Below, piece by piece: positions 25,160-33,966 of a DNA stretch of 43,635 nucleotides. Position numbers and translations under genes: made by a program. The notes under the pieces were generated by a model. It worked only from the letters and a program-made list of their open reading frames with translations. It had not been told where the DNA came from and did no database searches. Within the stretch, counting starts at the first letter, position 1. Every line of letters starts with the position of its first letter. Origin of the DNA: Clostridia bacterium (lineage in GTDB: Bacteria > Bacillota > Clostridia > Oscillospirales > Acutalibacteraceae); assembly GCA_017442225.1 (NCBI GenBank), contig JAFSAR010000008.1:1-43635 (forward strand), read 5' to 3'.

Positions 25160-27175
25160 ATGTCAGTCAAAAAATGGGTTGTAGGTACACCCGACCGTGA
25201 AAAAGCAAAGCTTCTTGCCGAGGAATGTGATATTGATCCGTTCGCCGCGCTTGTTGCTGTGGGTAGGGGGATTGACGATGAGGGCGAGCTTGAACTCCTT
25301 ATGAGTGACGAGCCGTTGCTTTGTGACCCGTTAGAGCTTGCTGACATAAAAATTGCCGCTGAATATATAAATAATGCTATCGCCTTAGGCACAAAAATCG
25401 CAGTATTTGGCGATTATGACTGTGACGGTGTTGTTGCTACATCGTTGTTATGTGATTATCTTTCGAGTAGGGAAGCCGACGTTATTGCGTATATACCCGA
25501 CCGCTTAGATGAGGGATACGGTATGAACTGCGCGGCTATAGACAAGCTTGCCTCACAGGGTGTAGGACTTATTATAACGGTTGATAACGGCATATCGTGC
25601 GCGGAAGAAATCGCTTATGCTGAGAATTTGGGCATAAAAACCGTTGTAACCGATCACCATTTACCACCTGAAAAATTGCCCGAAGCGGTGGCTGTGGTTG
25701 ACCCGCATCGTTTGGACTGTCCCTCTACGTTTAAAGAAGTTTGCGGCGCTGAGGTTGCATTTAAGCTTGTTTGTGTTCTTGACGATAAAGAACCCGAACA
25801 GATGCTGCCGCGTTATGCCGATATTTTGGCGGTTGCCACCATTGGCGACGTTATGCCGCTTGTTAATGAAAACCGCTCTATTGTAAAGGCGGGCATTAAA
25901 AAAATAAAAACCGCATCAAATGTTGGTATTGCCGCTATACTTAATATGGCGGGAGTTGATCGTACCGCTATTGATGCAGGCAAAATATCGTTTGGTATTG
26001 TGCCGCGTATAAATGCTGCGGGTCGTATGGGTAGCGCGTACCGCGCATACGAGTTGCTTACAAGCAAAAACGCTATGGACGCGCTGAAAATCGCAGGTCC
26101 GATAGATGACGACAACGTTCGCCGTCAGCAAATAGAAAAGGATATTTTAAAAAGCGCGGTTAAAATGATAGAAGAGGGCGGTTATCAGCATAACCGTGTT
26201 ATAGTGGTTTGCGGCGAGGGCTGGCACTTTGGTGTGCTTGGCATTGTGGCTTCTCGCATTTGTGAGCGCTACGGCAAACCGACTATAGTCTTGTCAAATG
26301 AAAACGGTGTCGCTCACGGCTCGGGACGTAGCTTTTCGGGCTTTCATCTTTATGATGCGATAAACGCTTGCAGTGACGTTCTGCTCAAATACGGCGGTCA
26401 CGAGCTTGCGGCGGGTGTCAGTGTAAGCCAAGATAAAGTGAATTTGTTCAGAAAAAGAATAAACGAGTATGCGACTACACAGCCTGTAGCCGTACCGCAG
26501 CTTAACATTGATTTTCGACTTAATCCCGCGGGGCTTAGCGTAGATATGGCGTTTGCCATAAAATCACTTGAGCCGTTTGGACTTGGCAATCCTACGCCAA
26601 TTTTTGGTATATTTCATGTAACACTTGAAAAAATAACAGCAATAGGCGGGGGTAAACATTTAAAATTGCTTTGCCGAAAAAACGGAAACGTTTTTCAGTC
26701 TTTGCTTTTTGGTGTAACGCACGAGCAGTTTTGCTTTGTTGTAGGCGATACGCTTGATCTGGCAGTTACGCTTGATACCAATTTATATCAGGGTCAGTAT
26801 AATTTGTCTGTGCAGATTAAGGCTATAAAAATGTCAAATTCCGATCAAGACGCATATTTTGAAGGTAAGAGGCAGTTCGATGATTTTTTATCGGGCTTTG
26901 ATACTGATTATGCCGCTGTTTTTCCAAGCAGGGCAGAGGTTGGCAGTATATATAAAATGATAACCGCATCTCCTATAAGCGCGGAAAGACTTAAATATAT
27001 TGATACTACCATTGGATATGCCAAAACACAAGCCTCTGTCACAACGCTGTGTGAACTGGGACTCGTATCGCTTAACAACGGTATTCTTGTAGGGCACACG
27101 TCCAATCAGAAAAATGATTTGATGAATTCTAATACGTATAAAAAACTTTATGAAAGGGTGAATAACGGTGAATGA
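25160..27175 (+). CDS. recJ: Single-stranded-DNA-specific exonuclease RecJ
   Basis: RecJ degrades single-stranded DNA 5' to 3' in recombination and mismatch repair. The 671-residue protein has the DHH phosphoesterase motifs DYDCDG at 85-90, TVDNGIS, and DHH at 165-167. HGSGRSF and GGHELAAG of the DHHA1 domain follow near residues 380-415. An OB-like part comes next, and then a C-terminal extension seen in clostridial RecJ. The weak GGTGG lies upstream of the ATG. It overlaps rel by 8 bases. Confidence 0.95.
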   Translation: MSVKKWVVGTPDREKAKLLAEECDIDPFAALVAVGRGIDDEGELELLMSDEPLLCDPLELADIKIAAEYINNAIALGTKIAVFGDYDCDGVVATSLLCDYLSSREADVIAYIPDRLDEGYGMNCAAIDKLASQGVGLIITVDNGISCAEEIAYAENLGIKTVVTDHHLPPEKLPEAVAVVDPHRLDCPSTFKEVCGAEVAFKLVCVLDDKEPEQMLPRYADILAVATIGDVMPLVNENRSIVKAGIKKIKTASNVGIAAILNMAGVDRTAIDAGKISFGIVPRINAAGRMGSAYRAYELLTSKNAMDALKIAGPIDDDNVRRQQIEKDILKSAVKMIEEGGYQHNRVIVVCGEGWHFGVLGIVASRICERYGKPTIVLSNENGVAHGSGRSFSGFHLYDAINACSDVLLKYGGHELAAGVSVSQDKVNLFRKRINEYATTQPVAVPQLNIDFRLNPAGLSVDMAFAIKSLEPFGLGNPTPIFGIFHVTLEKITAIGGGKHLKLLCRKNGNVFQSLLFGVTHEQFCFVVGDTLDLAVTLDTNLYQGQYNLSVQIKAIKMSNSDQDAYFEGKRQFDDFLSGFDTDYAAVFPSRAEVGSIYKMITASPISAERLKYIDTTIGYAKTQASVTTLCELGLVSLNNGILVGHTSNQKNDLMNSNTYKKLYERVNNGE

Positions 27176-29357
27176 AGCAGCAGTTCGCGACTATCACGAG
27201 CTTTTAGAATGTATGAAAAATCAGGGCGGTAGTTATGATACCGCACTGATAGAAAAAGCATTTAATTATTGCGTGGATCATCATCTTGGTCAAAAACGCC
27301 TTACAAATGAAGAATATTATATTCACCCCTTTAACGTTGCTAAAATAATTATAACTCTGGGTATGGACAGTCAGTCTATAGCGGCGGCGCTGCTTCACGA
27401 CGTGGTAGAGGATACCGACGCCAGCGTTGACGAGATTAAACGCCTTTTCGGTGACGATGTGGCATTGCTGGTTGACGGCGTTACCAAAATCGGCAGATTA
27501 TCCATAACCTCAAAAGAGCAGCAACAGGCTGAAAGTCTGCGTAAGATGCTTATCGCTATGGGTAAGGATGTTCGTGTAATTATAATAAAGCTTGCTGACC
27601 GTTTACACAATATGCGTACTTTGGGCGCTATGCCCGAGCAAAAACAACGTGATAAGGCGCTCGAAACCTTAGAGGTTTATGCTCCTATTGCGCATCGATT
27701 GGGCATCAGACCTGTTAAAGAAGAACTCGAAGACCTTGCAATTAAGCATCTTGACCCCGTTGCATATAATGAGATTGAGGAGCTTTTAAAGGTAAGAAAG
27801 CATCAGAGAATACAGATACTTGAGGATATTGAAAAACGCATAGAATCCCGTCTTAAAGACGAGTTGCCAAATGTTAACATGTCTTTTCAGGGTCGTGTTA
27901 AATCTATTCACGGTATTTACCGTAAAATGTACGTACAAAACCGCGATTTTGATGAAATATACGACGTTTACGCTATACGCGTAATCACCGATACGGTGGC
28001 AGACTGCTACAACATTTTAGGTATTATGCACGATATGTTCCGACCTATTCCAAACAGGTTTAAGGACTATATCTCTACGCCAAAGCCCAATATGTATCAG
28101 TCGCTTCACACCACCGTTATCAGCCGCGAGGGCGTACCTTTTGAAATACAGATACGTACCTTTGAAATGCATCACACGGCAGAGTTCGGTATCGCGGCTC
28201 ATTGGAAGTATAAAGAGGGAATTACCGGCACCGACAAATATATGGAGGACCGCCTTGCTTGGATTCGTCAGGTGCTTGAAACGTCTGACGTTTCGGGTGA
28301 CGCGTCGGAAATTGTGCGTACCATAAAGGTAGACCTTAGTCAAGAGGACGTATTTGCCGTAACGCCTCGCGGCGACGTTATAAATCTGCCCGTAGGCTCT
28401 ACTGTGGTGGACTTTGCGTTTGCAATTCACTCGGCTGTGGGTATAAAGATGGTCGGCGCTAAGGCAAACGGCAAAATTGTGCCTATTAACCACGAGATTA
28501 AAACGGGTGAGATAATAGAGATACTTACCACCAATCAGGCAGGGCACGGTCCCAGCCGCGACTGGATGAGTATTGCCGTTACAAACTCTGCCAAGGCAAA
28601 AATACGATCCTGGTTTAAAAAGGAAAGACGCGCCGAAAATATTGAGCAGGGCAAAAACGACCTTGAGCGTGAGCTTCGCCGTAATAATATCAATTTTAGT
28701 GAAAAGGAATACGAAGAGTATATTGACGACCTCGCTCGTCGTATGCGCTTTGCTGACAGCGAAGAATTTTACGCGGCAATCGGTTACGGCGGCGTGCTTA
28801 TTTCAAAGATACTGCCACGTATGCGCGAGGACTATGCAAAACGTACAAGTATTGCAAAGGCAGTAGAAATCAAGCCTTTGGCGCCTAAAAAACACGTATC
28901 GTCCGAGGGCGTTATCGTTGAGGGTATTGATAACTGTCTTGTAAAGCTTTCAAAATGCTGCGCGCCGCTACCGGGGGACGATATTATAGGCTTTATAACC
29001 CGAGGACACGGTGTGTCAATACACAAGTGCGACTGTAACAACGTGCCGCGCGATATTTCAAAAAGCGACGAGCCTGACCGTTGGGTTCACGCCCATTGGG
29101 ACAATGTTCGCAGTGAAAGCTTTACCTCTACCTTGCAGATTTCTGCAATTGACCGCGAGGGACTTGTGGGCGATGTTATGAATACGGCATATAATATGCG
29201 GCTTGCAGTTCACGCGATAAACGCGCGTCAGATTAAGGGCGGCAACAGCATTATTCACATTAACATCAGCGCCGAAAGCGTTGAGCATCTACGCAGTATA
29301 ATTGCACGTATGGAAAAAATCTCGGGCGTTTTCAGCGTAGAAAGAGTGGTGCAGTAG
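27168..29357 (+). CDS. rel: Bifunctional (p)ppGpp synthetase/hydrolase
   Basis: Rel makes and degrades the alarmone (p)ppGpp in the stringent response. The 729-residue protein has all domains. The hydrolase comes first (HD motif LLHDVVEDT with His77 and Asp78). Next is the synthetase (about 200-340, with GRVKSIHGIYRK and YQSLHTTVI), then TGS (about 375-440), a zinc-finger/helical part with KCCAPLPGDDIIGF and HKCDCNN, and a C-terminal ACT domain. Both activities look intact. The start is a GTG at 27168 with AAAGGG upstream, overlapping the end of recJ. The ATG four bases on is out of frame. Co-location with dtd is typical. Confidence 0.96.
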   Translation: MNEAAVRDYHELLECMKNQGGSYDTALIEKAFNYCVDHHLGQKRLTNEEYYIHPFNVAKIIITLGMDSQSIAAALLHDVVEDTDASVDEIKRLFGDDVALLVDGVTKIGRLSITSKEQQQAESLRKMLIAMGKDVRVIIIKLADRLHNMRTLGAMPEQKQRDKALETLEVYAPIAHRLGIRPVKEELEDLAIKHLDPVAYNEIEELLKVRKHQRIQILEDIEKRIESRLKDELPNVNMSFQGRVKSIHGIYRKMYVQNRDFDEIYDVYAIRVITDTVADCYNILGIMHDMFRPIPNRFKDYISTPKPNMYQSLHTTVISREGVPFEIQIRTFEMHHTAEFGIAAHWKYKEGITGTDKYMEDRLAWIRQVLETSDVSGDASEIVRTIKVDLSQEDVFAVTPRGDVINLPVGSTVVDFAFAIHSAVGIKMVGAKANGKIVPINHEIKTGEIIEILTTNQAGHGPSRDWMSIAVTNSAKAKIRSWFKKERRAENIEQGKNDLERELRRNNINFSEKEYEEYIDDLARRMRFADSEEFYAAIGYGGVLISKILPRMREDYAKRTSIAKAVEIKPLAPKKHVSSEGVIVEGIDNCLVKLSKCCAPLPGDDIIGFITRGHGVSIHKCDCNNVPRDISKSDEPDRWVHAHWDNVRSESFTSTLQISAIDREGLVGDVMNTAYNMRLAVHAINARQIKGGNSIIHINISAESVEHLRSIIARMEKISGVFSVERVVQ

Positions 29358-29358
29358 T

Positions 29359-29820
29359 ATGCGAGCCGTAATACAGAGGGTAAAAAATGCATCGGTTGAA
29401 ATTGGCGGCGCAGTTGTTGGCAAATGCGGTGTGGGGCTTATGATATTGTTTTGCGCGGTCGACGGCGATACGGAAAGTGATATAGAACTGCTTGCCAGAA
29501 AAACCGCAAATCTTCGCATTTTTGAGGACCAAGACGGTAAAATGAATAAATCTATACTTGATATAGATGGCGAGATTTTATGTATATCGCAGTTTACCTT
29601 GGCGGCGGATACAAAAAAGGGCAACCGCCCGTCGTTTATAAATGCAATGGAGCCTGTGATCGCCGAAAAATATTATAATTTATATTGCTACGCATTGTTA
29701 TCAAATGGTGTTAAAAATGTTGAAACGGGTGAATTTGGCGCCGATATGCAGGTAAGTCTTGTTAACGATGGACCCGTCACAATTATACTTGACACAGACA
29801 CTTGGAATAAAAAGGGATAA
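29359..29820 (+). CDS. dtd: D-aminoacyl-tRNA deacylase
   Basis: DTD removes D-amino acids wrongly attached to tRNA. The 153-residue protein has the family signatures MRAVIQRV, VGLMILFCAV, the catalytic loop SQFTLAADTKKGNRPSF and the proofreading GPVT (cis Gly-Pro) near residue 135. It starts two bases after rel ends and is followed by the metallo-hydrolase gene after two bases. Translation is therefore probably coupled along the operon. Confidence 0.95.
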   Translation: MRAVIQRVKNASVEIGGAVVGKCGVGLMILFCAVDGDTESDIELLARKTANLRIFEDQDGKMNKSILDIDGEILCISQFTLAADTKKGNRPSFINAMEPVIAEKYYNLYCYALLSNGVKNVETGEFGADMQVSLVNDGPVTIILDTDTWNKKG

Positions 29821-29822
29821 AT

Positions 29823-30443
29823 ATGGAAGTTGAATTTTTACTTACAGGGCATCTTGCCACCTACGCTAACTGCTACGGTATTCTTACCGAAAAGGCAGCA
29901 ATTATTGTTGACCCAGGCAAGTACACGCCTGAATTAAAAAAGTTTTTTACTGAAAATTCTGACAAAACCCGTCTTATTCTTATAACCCACGCGCATTATG
30001 ACCATATTGGCGGCGCGCTACAGTTAAGAAAGGAAACGGGTGTAAAAATTGCGATAGGCAAAAACGAGGAATTTGCTTTGTCTGACTGCGCGTTTAATTT
30101 GTCGGGCAGATTTACGCCCGAAATACCCGCCTTTAACGCCGATTATACGATTGAGGACGAAGAGGAATTTACCGTAGGTGACGTTACCATAAAGGCCTTT
30201 GAAACACCGGGTCATACTGTGGGTGGTATGTGTTATCTTATAAACGACTGCCTTTTCAGCGGTGATATGCTCTTTTATGAAACGGTGGGCAGAGTTGACC
30301 TGCCGGGCGGTAATATCGGCGATATGAAAGAGTCGCTGGACCGTATGATGTGGCTTTTTGAAGATGATGTAAGGGTTTATTCTGGTCATGGCGAGCCGAC
30401 AACTATTGGTCACGAAAGAAAATGCAACCCATATCTGAGGTAA
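29823..30443 (+). CDS. MBL-fold metallo-hydrolase (glyoxalase II-like)
   Basis: The 206-residue protein has the metallo-beta-lactamase core. Metal ligands are His56, His58, Asp60 and His61 in THAHYDHIGGA, the His in ETPGHTVGGM, Asp in FSGDMLF and the last His in YSGHGEPTTIGHE. It belongs to the small YcbL/GloB2-like group commonly found behind rel and dtd in Firmicutes. The substrate is unknown; thioesters such as S-lactoylglutathione analogues are possible. AAAAGGG precedes the ATG. hemZ follows after three bases. Confidence 0.88.
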   Translation: MEVEFLLTGHLATYANCYGILTEKAAIIVDPGKYTPELKKFFTENSDKTRLILITHAHYDHIGGALQLRKETGVKIAIGKNEEFALSDCAFNLSGRFTPEIPAFNADYTIEDEEEFTVGDVTIKAFETPGHTVGGMCYLINDCLFSGDMLFYETVGRVDLPGGNIGDMKESLDRMMWLFEDDVRVYSGHGEPTTIGHERKCNPYLR

Positions 30444-30446
30444 AAA

Positions 30447-31925
30447 ATGAAGCTTTGTAACATAGGTCACAGTTTTGACTATGAGATGGAAAAGTTAATA
30501 CGTTTGTTTCTTCCTTTTGAAAAGATAAAGGTTTTACATACCGAGGAAACCGACACAAAATACGCCTTTTGCGAGGTGAAACAAAGTGATGATGATATTA
30601 TCGCTCATGTAAAATTATCTTTAGAAAACGGCGAGGCAGAATTTTCGGCAGTGGTTGACAAAAAAATACCCGACACCAAAAAGGAAACTCAGCACGAGCT
30701 TGGACGTCAGTTATTTTACTGTTTTGAAAAAATCACGGGCTACCGTCCCGATTGGGGAATACTTACAGGGGTAAGACCTGCAAAGTTGTTTTCGCGTTAC
30801 TGTAAAGACTTTGGCAATGAGTACGCAGAGGAATTTTTTAAAAACAAATTTCTGGTAAGCGAGCACAAGCTTGATTTATGCAAGAAGGCGGTAGCGGGGG
30901 AAGAAAGTATTGTAAAATTATCAAAGGATAATTCTTTTAGTCTGTATTTATCGGTACCGTTTTGTCCTACAAGATGTTCATATTGTTCTTTTGTGTCACA
31001 CTCTGTAGAAAAAGCGCAGGATATAATTCCAAAATACGTAGAATTATTATGCAAAGAGCTTGAAACAACCGCCCAAATTGCCAAAAGGCTTCAACTGCGG
31101 CTTGAAACGGTGTATATGGGCGGCGGAACGCCAACAACCCTCAGCGCCGAGCAGTTAAACCGCGTGCTTGGCACGGTAAATAGATGCTTTGATATATCTA
31201 CTGTTCGCGAATTTACCGTAGAGGCGGGGCGACCTGATACAATTGACGCTGATAAGCTGCTGGCAATTAAGCAAAACGGCGTTACCCGCATCAGCATAAA
31301 TCCGCAGACCATGAACGACAGCGTGCTTTCTGCCATTGGAAGAAGACATACGGCGCGTGATACGATAGACGCGTTTAATTTGGCTCGTGAAATCGGTTTT
31401 GATAATATCAATATGGATTTGATTGCGGGACTGCCTACCGATACGTTTGACAGTTTTAAAAATACGCTTGATGAAATACTAAGGCTAGACCCCGAAAGCG
31501 TTACGGTGCACTCACTTTCTATGAAGCGCGCGTCCACGCTTAATACAAGCGGACAGCACAGCGAAATAGGAGAGGGCGCTGAAGCTTCAAAAATGGTAAA
31601 TTTTGCAAGAGATATACTCACTCGAAACGGCATATTGCCATACTATATGTACAGGCAGAGCAAAACGGTGGGTAATCTTGAAAACGTGGGTTATGCAAAG
31701 AGTGGCTTTGAGGGGCTTTATAACGTTTATATAATGGACGAAACACACACCATACTTGCCTGCGGCGCATCGGCTGTAACAAAACTTAAAGATAACAGTC
31801 AGAAAAACATAAAAAGAATTTTTAACTTTAAATATCCTTATGAATATATAAGCGGTTTTGAGGAACAACTATCACGCAAAACAGAAATAGGTGAGTTTTA
31901 TGATAAATACTTTAAACGAGATTAA
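30447..31925 (+). CDS. hemZ: Coproporphyrinogen dehydrogenase HemZ (radical SAM)
   Basis: HemZ is a HemN-like radical SAM protein of 492 residues. The 4Fe-4S cluster cysteines Cys173, Cys177 and Cys180 are in FCPTRCSYCSF. VYMGGGTPTTL, FTVEAGRPDTI, RISINPQTM and the GFDNINMDLIAGLP strand follow. The N-terminal 160 residues are the HemZ-specific extension (WGILTGVRPAKLFSR). The annotated activity is oxygen-independent oxidation of coproporphyrinogen III. No other haem genes are in the window, and the true substrate in anaerobes lacking haem synthesis is uncertain. The end overlaps the kinase gene by 26 bases. Confidence 0.9.
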   Translation: MKLCNIGHSFDYEMEKLIRLFLPFEKIKVLHTEETDTKYAFCEVKQSDDDIIAHVKLSLENGEAEFSAVVDKKIPDTKKETQHELGRQLFYCFEKITGYRPDWGILTGVRPAKLFSRYCKDFGNEYAEEFFKNKFLVSEHKLDLCKKAVAGEESIVKLSKDNSFSLYLSVPFCPTRCSYCSFVSHSVEKAQDIIPKYVELLCKELETTAQIAKRLQLRLETVYMGGGTPTTLSAEQLNRVLGTVNRCFDISTVREFTVEAGRPDTIDADKLLAIKQNGVTRISINPQTMNDSVLSAIGRRHTARDTIDAFNLAREIGFDNINMDLIAGLPTDTFDSFKNTLDEILRLDPESVTVHSLSMKRASTLNTSGQHSEIGEGAEASKMVNFARDILTRNGILPYYMYRQSKTVGNLENVGYAKSGFEGLYNVYIMDETHTILACGASAVTKLKDNSQKNIKRIFNFKYPYEYISGFEEQLSRKTEIGEFYDKYFKRD

Positions 31926-32826
31926 CAAAATGGCAAAGGAGTGCCCAAAGGAATTTATCAAAGCGTGTAATGATGAATATATCAGGAATATAACCGATAT
32001 CGCAAAGCGTATAGAACAGGATGACGATATTAAGATTGTGGCAATTGCGGGCCCGTCAGGCTCGGGCAAAACCACAACGGCTCATATTTTGCAGGATAGG
32101 TTAGAAGCTTTGGGCGAAACCACCGCCGTTGTATCGCTTGACGATTTTTATCTTCCCACAGATAAATTACCGATATTACCTGACGGCAGTACTGATATTG
32201 AGTCGGTAAATTCGCTTGACGTTTCCCTTATAAAAGAGTGTTTTGATGATATAATAGAAAGTGGTAAAACCAATTTACCGCACTATGATTTTAAGACCAA
32301 ATCAAGTATACGCAATGCAAAAATTCTTGATATCGGCAGCCGCGGCATAGTTATCGTTGAGGGGCTGCACGCGATGAATCCGCTTATTGCCGATTTGGTA
32401 CCGCGTAAAAATATATTAAAAATTTATATTAGCGTAAACCGTTCTGTTGATGACGATAACGGTGTGCAGATGCTCTCGAGCCGTCAGATAAGGCTTATTC
32501 GCCGTGTGCTTCGCGACGACCGTTTTCGCGGCGCTACCGCCACCGAAACGCTTCATCTGTGGAACAACGTTATCGACGGTGAGCGTAAGTATCTTTATTG
32601 TTTTAAAGATTATGCAGACATCAAGCTTGTAACATTTCATCCGTATGAGCTGGGTGTTTACCGCGAGCGTTTCGGTAAAATGCGAAGCAGCGTAAATAAA
32701 AACGCGCCTTGTTACGATTATTTTATTAAAACGGCAAACGCGCTTGAGAGGTTTTCTGCCATTGACAGCGCATTGGTTCCAGGTGATTCGCTTGTTCGTG
32801 AATTTATAGGCGACCTTGACTTGTGA
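31900..32826 (+). CDS. Uridine kinase-like nucleoside kinase
   Basis: The 308-residue protein has Walker A GPSGSGKT at residues 51-58, the Asp motif SLDDFYLP, PHYDFKTKS and IVIVEGLHAMNP, all of the uridine kinase family. A C-terminal extension of about 80 residues follows. The N-terminal 40 residues are helical. It probably phosphorylates uridine or a related nucleoside using ATP. The ATG at 31900 is chosen over the GTG at 31891 because AGGTGAG is then well spaced. It is the last gene of the recJ-rel operon. Confidence 0.85.
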   Translation: MINTLNEINKMAKECPKEFIKACNDEYIRNITDIAKRIEQDDDIKIVAIAGPSGSGKTTTAHILQDRLEALGETTAVVSLDDFYLPTDKLPILPDGSTDIESVNSLDVSLIKECFDDIIESGKTNLPHYDFKTKSSIRNAKILDIGSRGIVIVEGLHAMNPLIADLVPRKNILKIYISVNRSVDDDNGVQMLSSRQIRLIRRVLRDDRFRGATATETLHLWNNVIDGERKYLYCFKDYADIKLVTFHPYELGVYRERFGKMRSSVNKNAPCYDYFIKTANALERFSAIDSALVPGDSLVREFIGDLDL

Positions 32827-32849
32827 AAAATTTTAATGTGTGGTAAAAT
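32821..32849 (+). promoter_or_regulatory. Possible promoter for the zinc-ribbon gene
   Basis: TTGTGA (32821-32826) and TAAAAT (32844-32849) have a 17-base spacer, the -35 box covering the stop codon of the kinase gene. No terminator is seen between the two genes. Confidence 0.5.
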
Positions 32850-32895
32850 TTAGTTAATATATTTTAATTACAATGTAATCTGGAGGTATTATATT

Positions 32896-33255
32896 ATGGG
32901 ATTTTTAGATGATGCTATAAACAAAACAAAAGAGGTATTTGACGTTGCTTGCAAAAAAACCGATGAGGTTGTAACTGTAGAAAAGCAAAAGTTTAATATC
33001 GCATCGCTTAAATCAAAGCGCGAAAAGGACTATGCCGACCTTGGTAAGATTTATTTTGAGCTCGTAAAGGATAGCACCGACCTTAGCGACGAAACAAGAA
33101 ATCTTGTTGACGCAATAAGTGAAAAAAATGAGGAAATTGCCCGTCTTAACGAGGATATTCAGAATATAAAAAATAAGCGTGTTTGTCCCAAGTGTAATGC
33201 AAACGTTGATATAAATTCATCTTACTGCAACAGCTGTGGCGAAAAGCTTGATTAA
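32896..33255 (+). CDS. Zinc-ribbon coiled-coil protein
   Basis: The 119-residue protein has an amphipathic N-terminus (MGFLDDAINKTKEVFD), a helical coiled-coil region to about residue 92, and a C-terminal zinc ribbon with CPKC and CNSC pairs. Proteins of this layout are widespread in Clostridia and have no known function. They may bind nucleic acid or a partner protein through the ribbon. TGGAGG precedes the ATG. The nucleosidase gene follows within about 10 bases. Confidence 0.8.
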   Translation: MGFLDDAINKTKEVFDVACKKTDEVVTVEKQKFNIASLKSKREKDYADLGKIYFELVKDSTDLSDETRNLVDAISEKNEEIARLNEDIQNIKNKRVCPKCNANVDINSSYCNSCGEKLD

Positions 33256-33264
33256 GTGACAAAA

Positions 33265-33966
33265 ATGAAGAATTTTAAAATTGGTATAGTTGTTGCCGAC
33301 TTTGACGAGTATGCGCCTTTTTTGGAGTCGGTAAGCATATATAAACCGCAGGAATATAAATATTTTAACCGTAAAGCGATATCATTTGATATGGGTAATG
33401 CAAGTGTTATATGTATTAACTGCGGTATAGGAAAGGTGAATGCCGCGACGGCTGCTACGCATCTTGCAGACATAGGCTGTACATACATCCTGAATTTTGG
33501 TCTGTCGGGTGGTATCAGCGGTGTAAAGCGCGGCGAGGTTGTGCTGCCCGATAGATTTTTAGAGCACGATTTTGACCTTACGGGTATTGGCTATAAGCCC
33601 TGCGAAAAGCCGTCGCAAAAGTATATTTACGATGCCGATAAAACACTTTTAAAATTGGCGCAATCGGCAATAGGTGAGTGCAAATACGGCACCGCCGTTT
33701 GTGGCGACAGGTTTGTGTGCAGTGCTGCTGACCGCGACTTTTTGCGTGAAACGTTTTCGGCTACTACCTGCGATATGGAAACTGCGGCAATAGCAAGCGT
33801 GTGCGATATGGCAGACATACCGTATTTGAGCCTTCGTCGTGTATCTGACGATGCAGGCGACGACGCGTACGCAAATTACAGTGATATGAACACTCTCGAG
33901 GGTCAAACGCTCTCACAGGTGTTTCTAAATGTTCTTGACGCTTTGTGTAATGAGGTAGGTTTATAA
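33265..33966 (+). CDS. MTA/SAH nucleosidase-like phosphorylase-fold protein
   Basis: The 233-residue protein belongs to the purine nucleoside phosphorylase/MtnN superfamily, which cleaves methylthioadenosine and S-adenosylhomocysteine. Typical segments are INCGIGKVNAATAATHL, NFGLSGGISGVKRGEVVLP, VCGDRFVCS and CDMETAAIASVC, with the catalytic Asp in VSDDAGDD. The ATG at 33265 is preferred, with AAGTGA before it, like the GGTGACAAAATG start of ruvX; a GTG at 33256 is the alternative. It overlaps spoVB by one base. Exact substrate is not proven by sequence. Confidence 0.82.
   Translation: MKNFKIGIVVADFDEYAPFLESVSIYKPQEYKYFNRKAISFDMGNASVICINCGIGKVNAATAATHLADIGCTYILNFGLSGGISGVKRGEVVLPDRFLEHDFDLTGIGYKPCEKPSQKYIYDADKTLLKLAQSAIGECKYGTAVCGDRFVCSAADRDFLRETFSATTCDMETAAIASVCDMADIPYLSLRRVSDDAGDDAYANYSDMNTLEGQTLSQVFLNVLDALCNEVGL

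Noticed and set aside
28017..28547. 176-codon open frame on the minus strand inside rel
   Set aside because: It runs antisense to the conserved synthetase and TGS regions of rel, with no ribosome binding site or family match.
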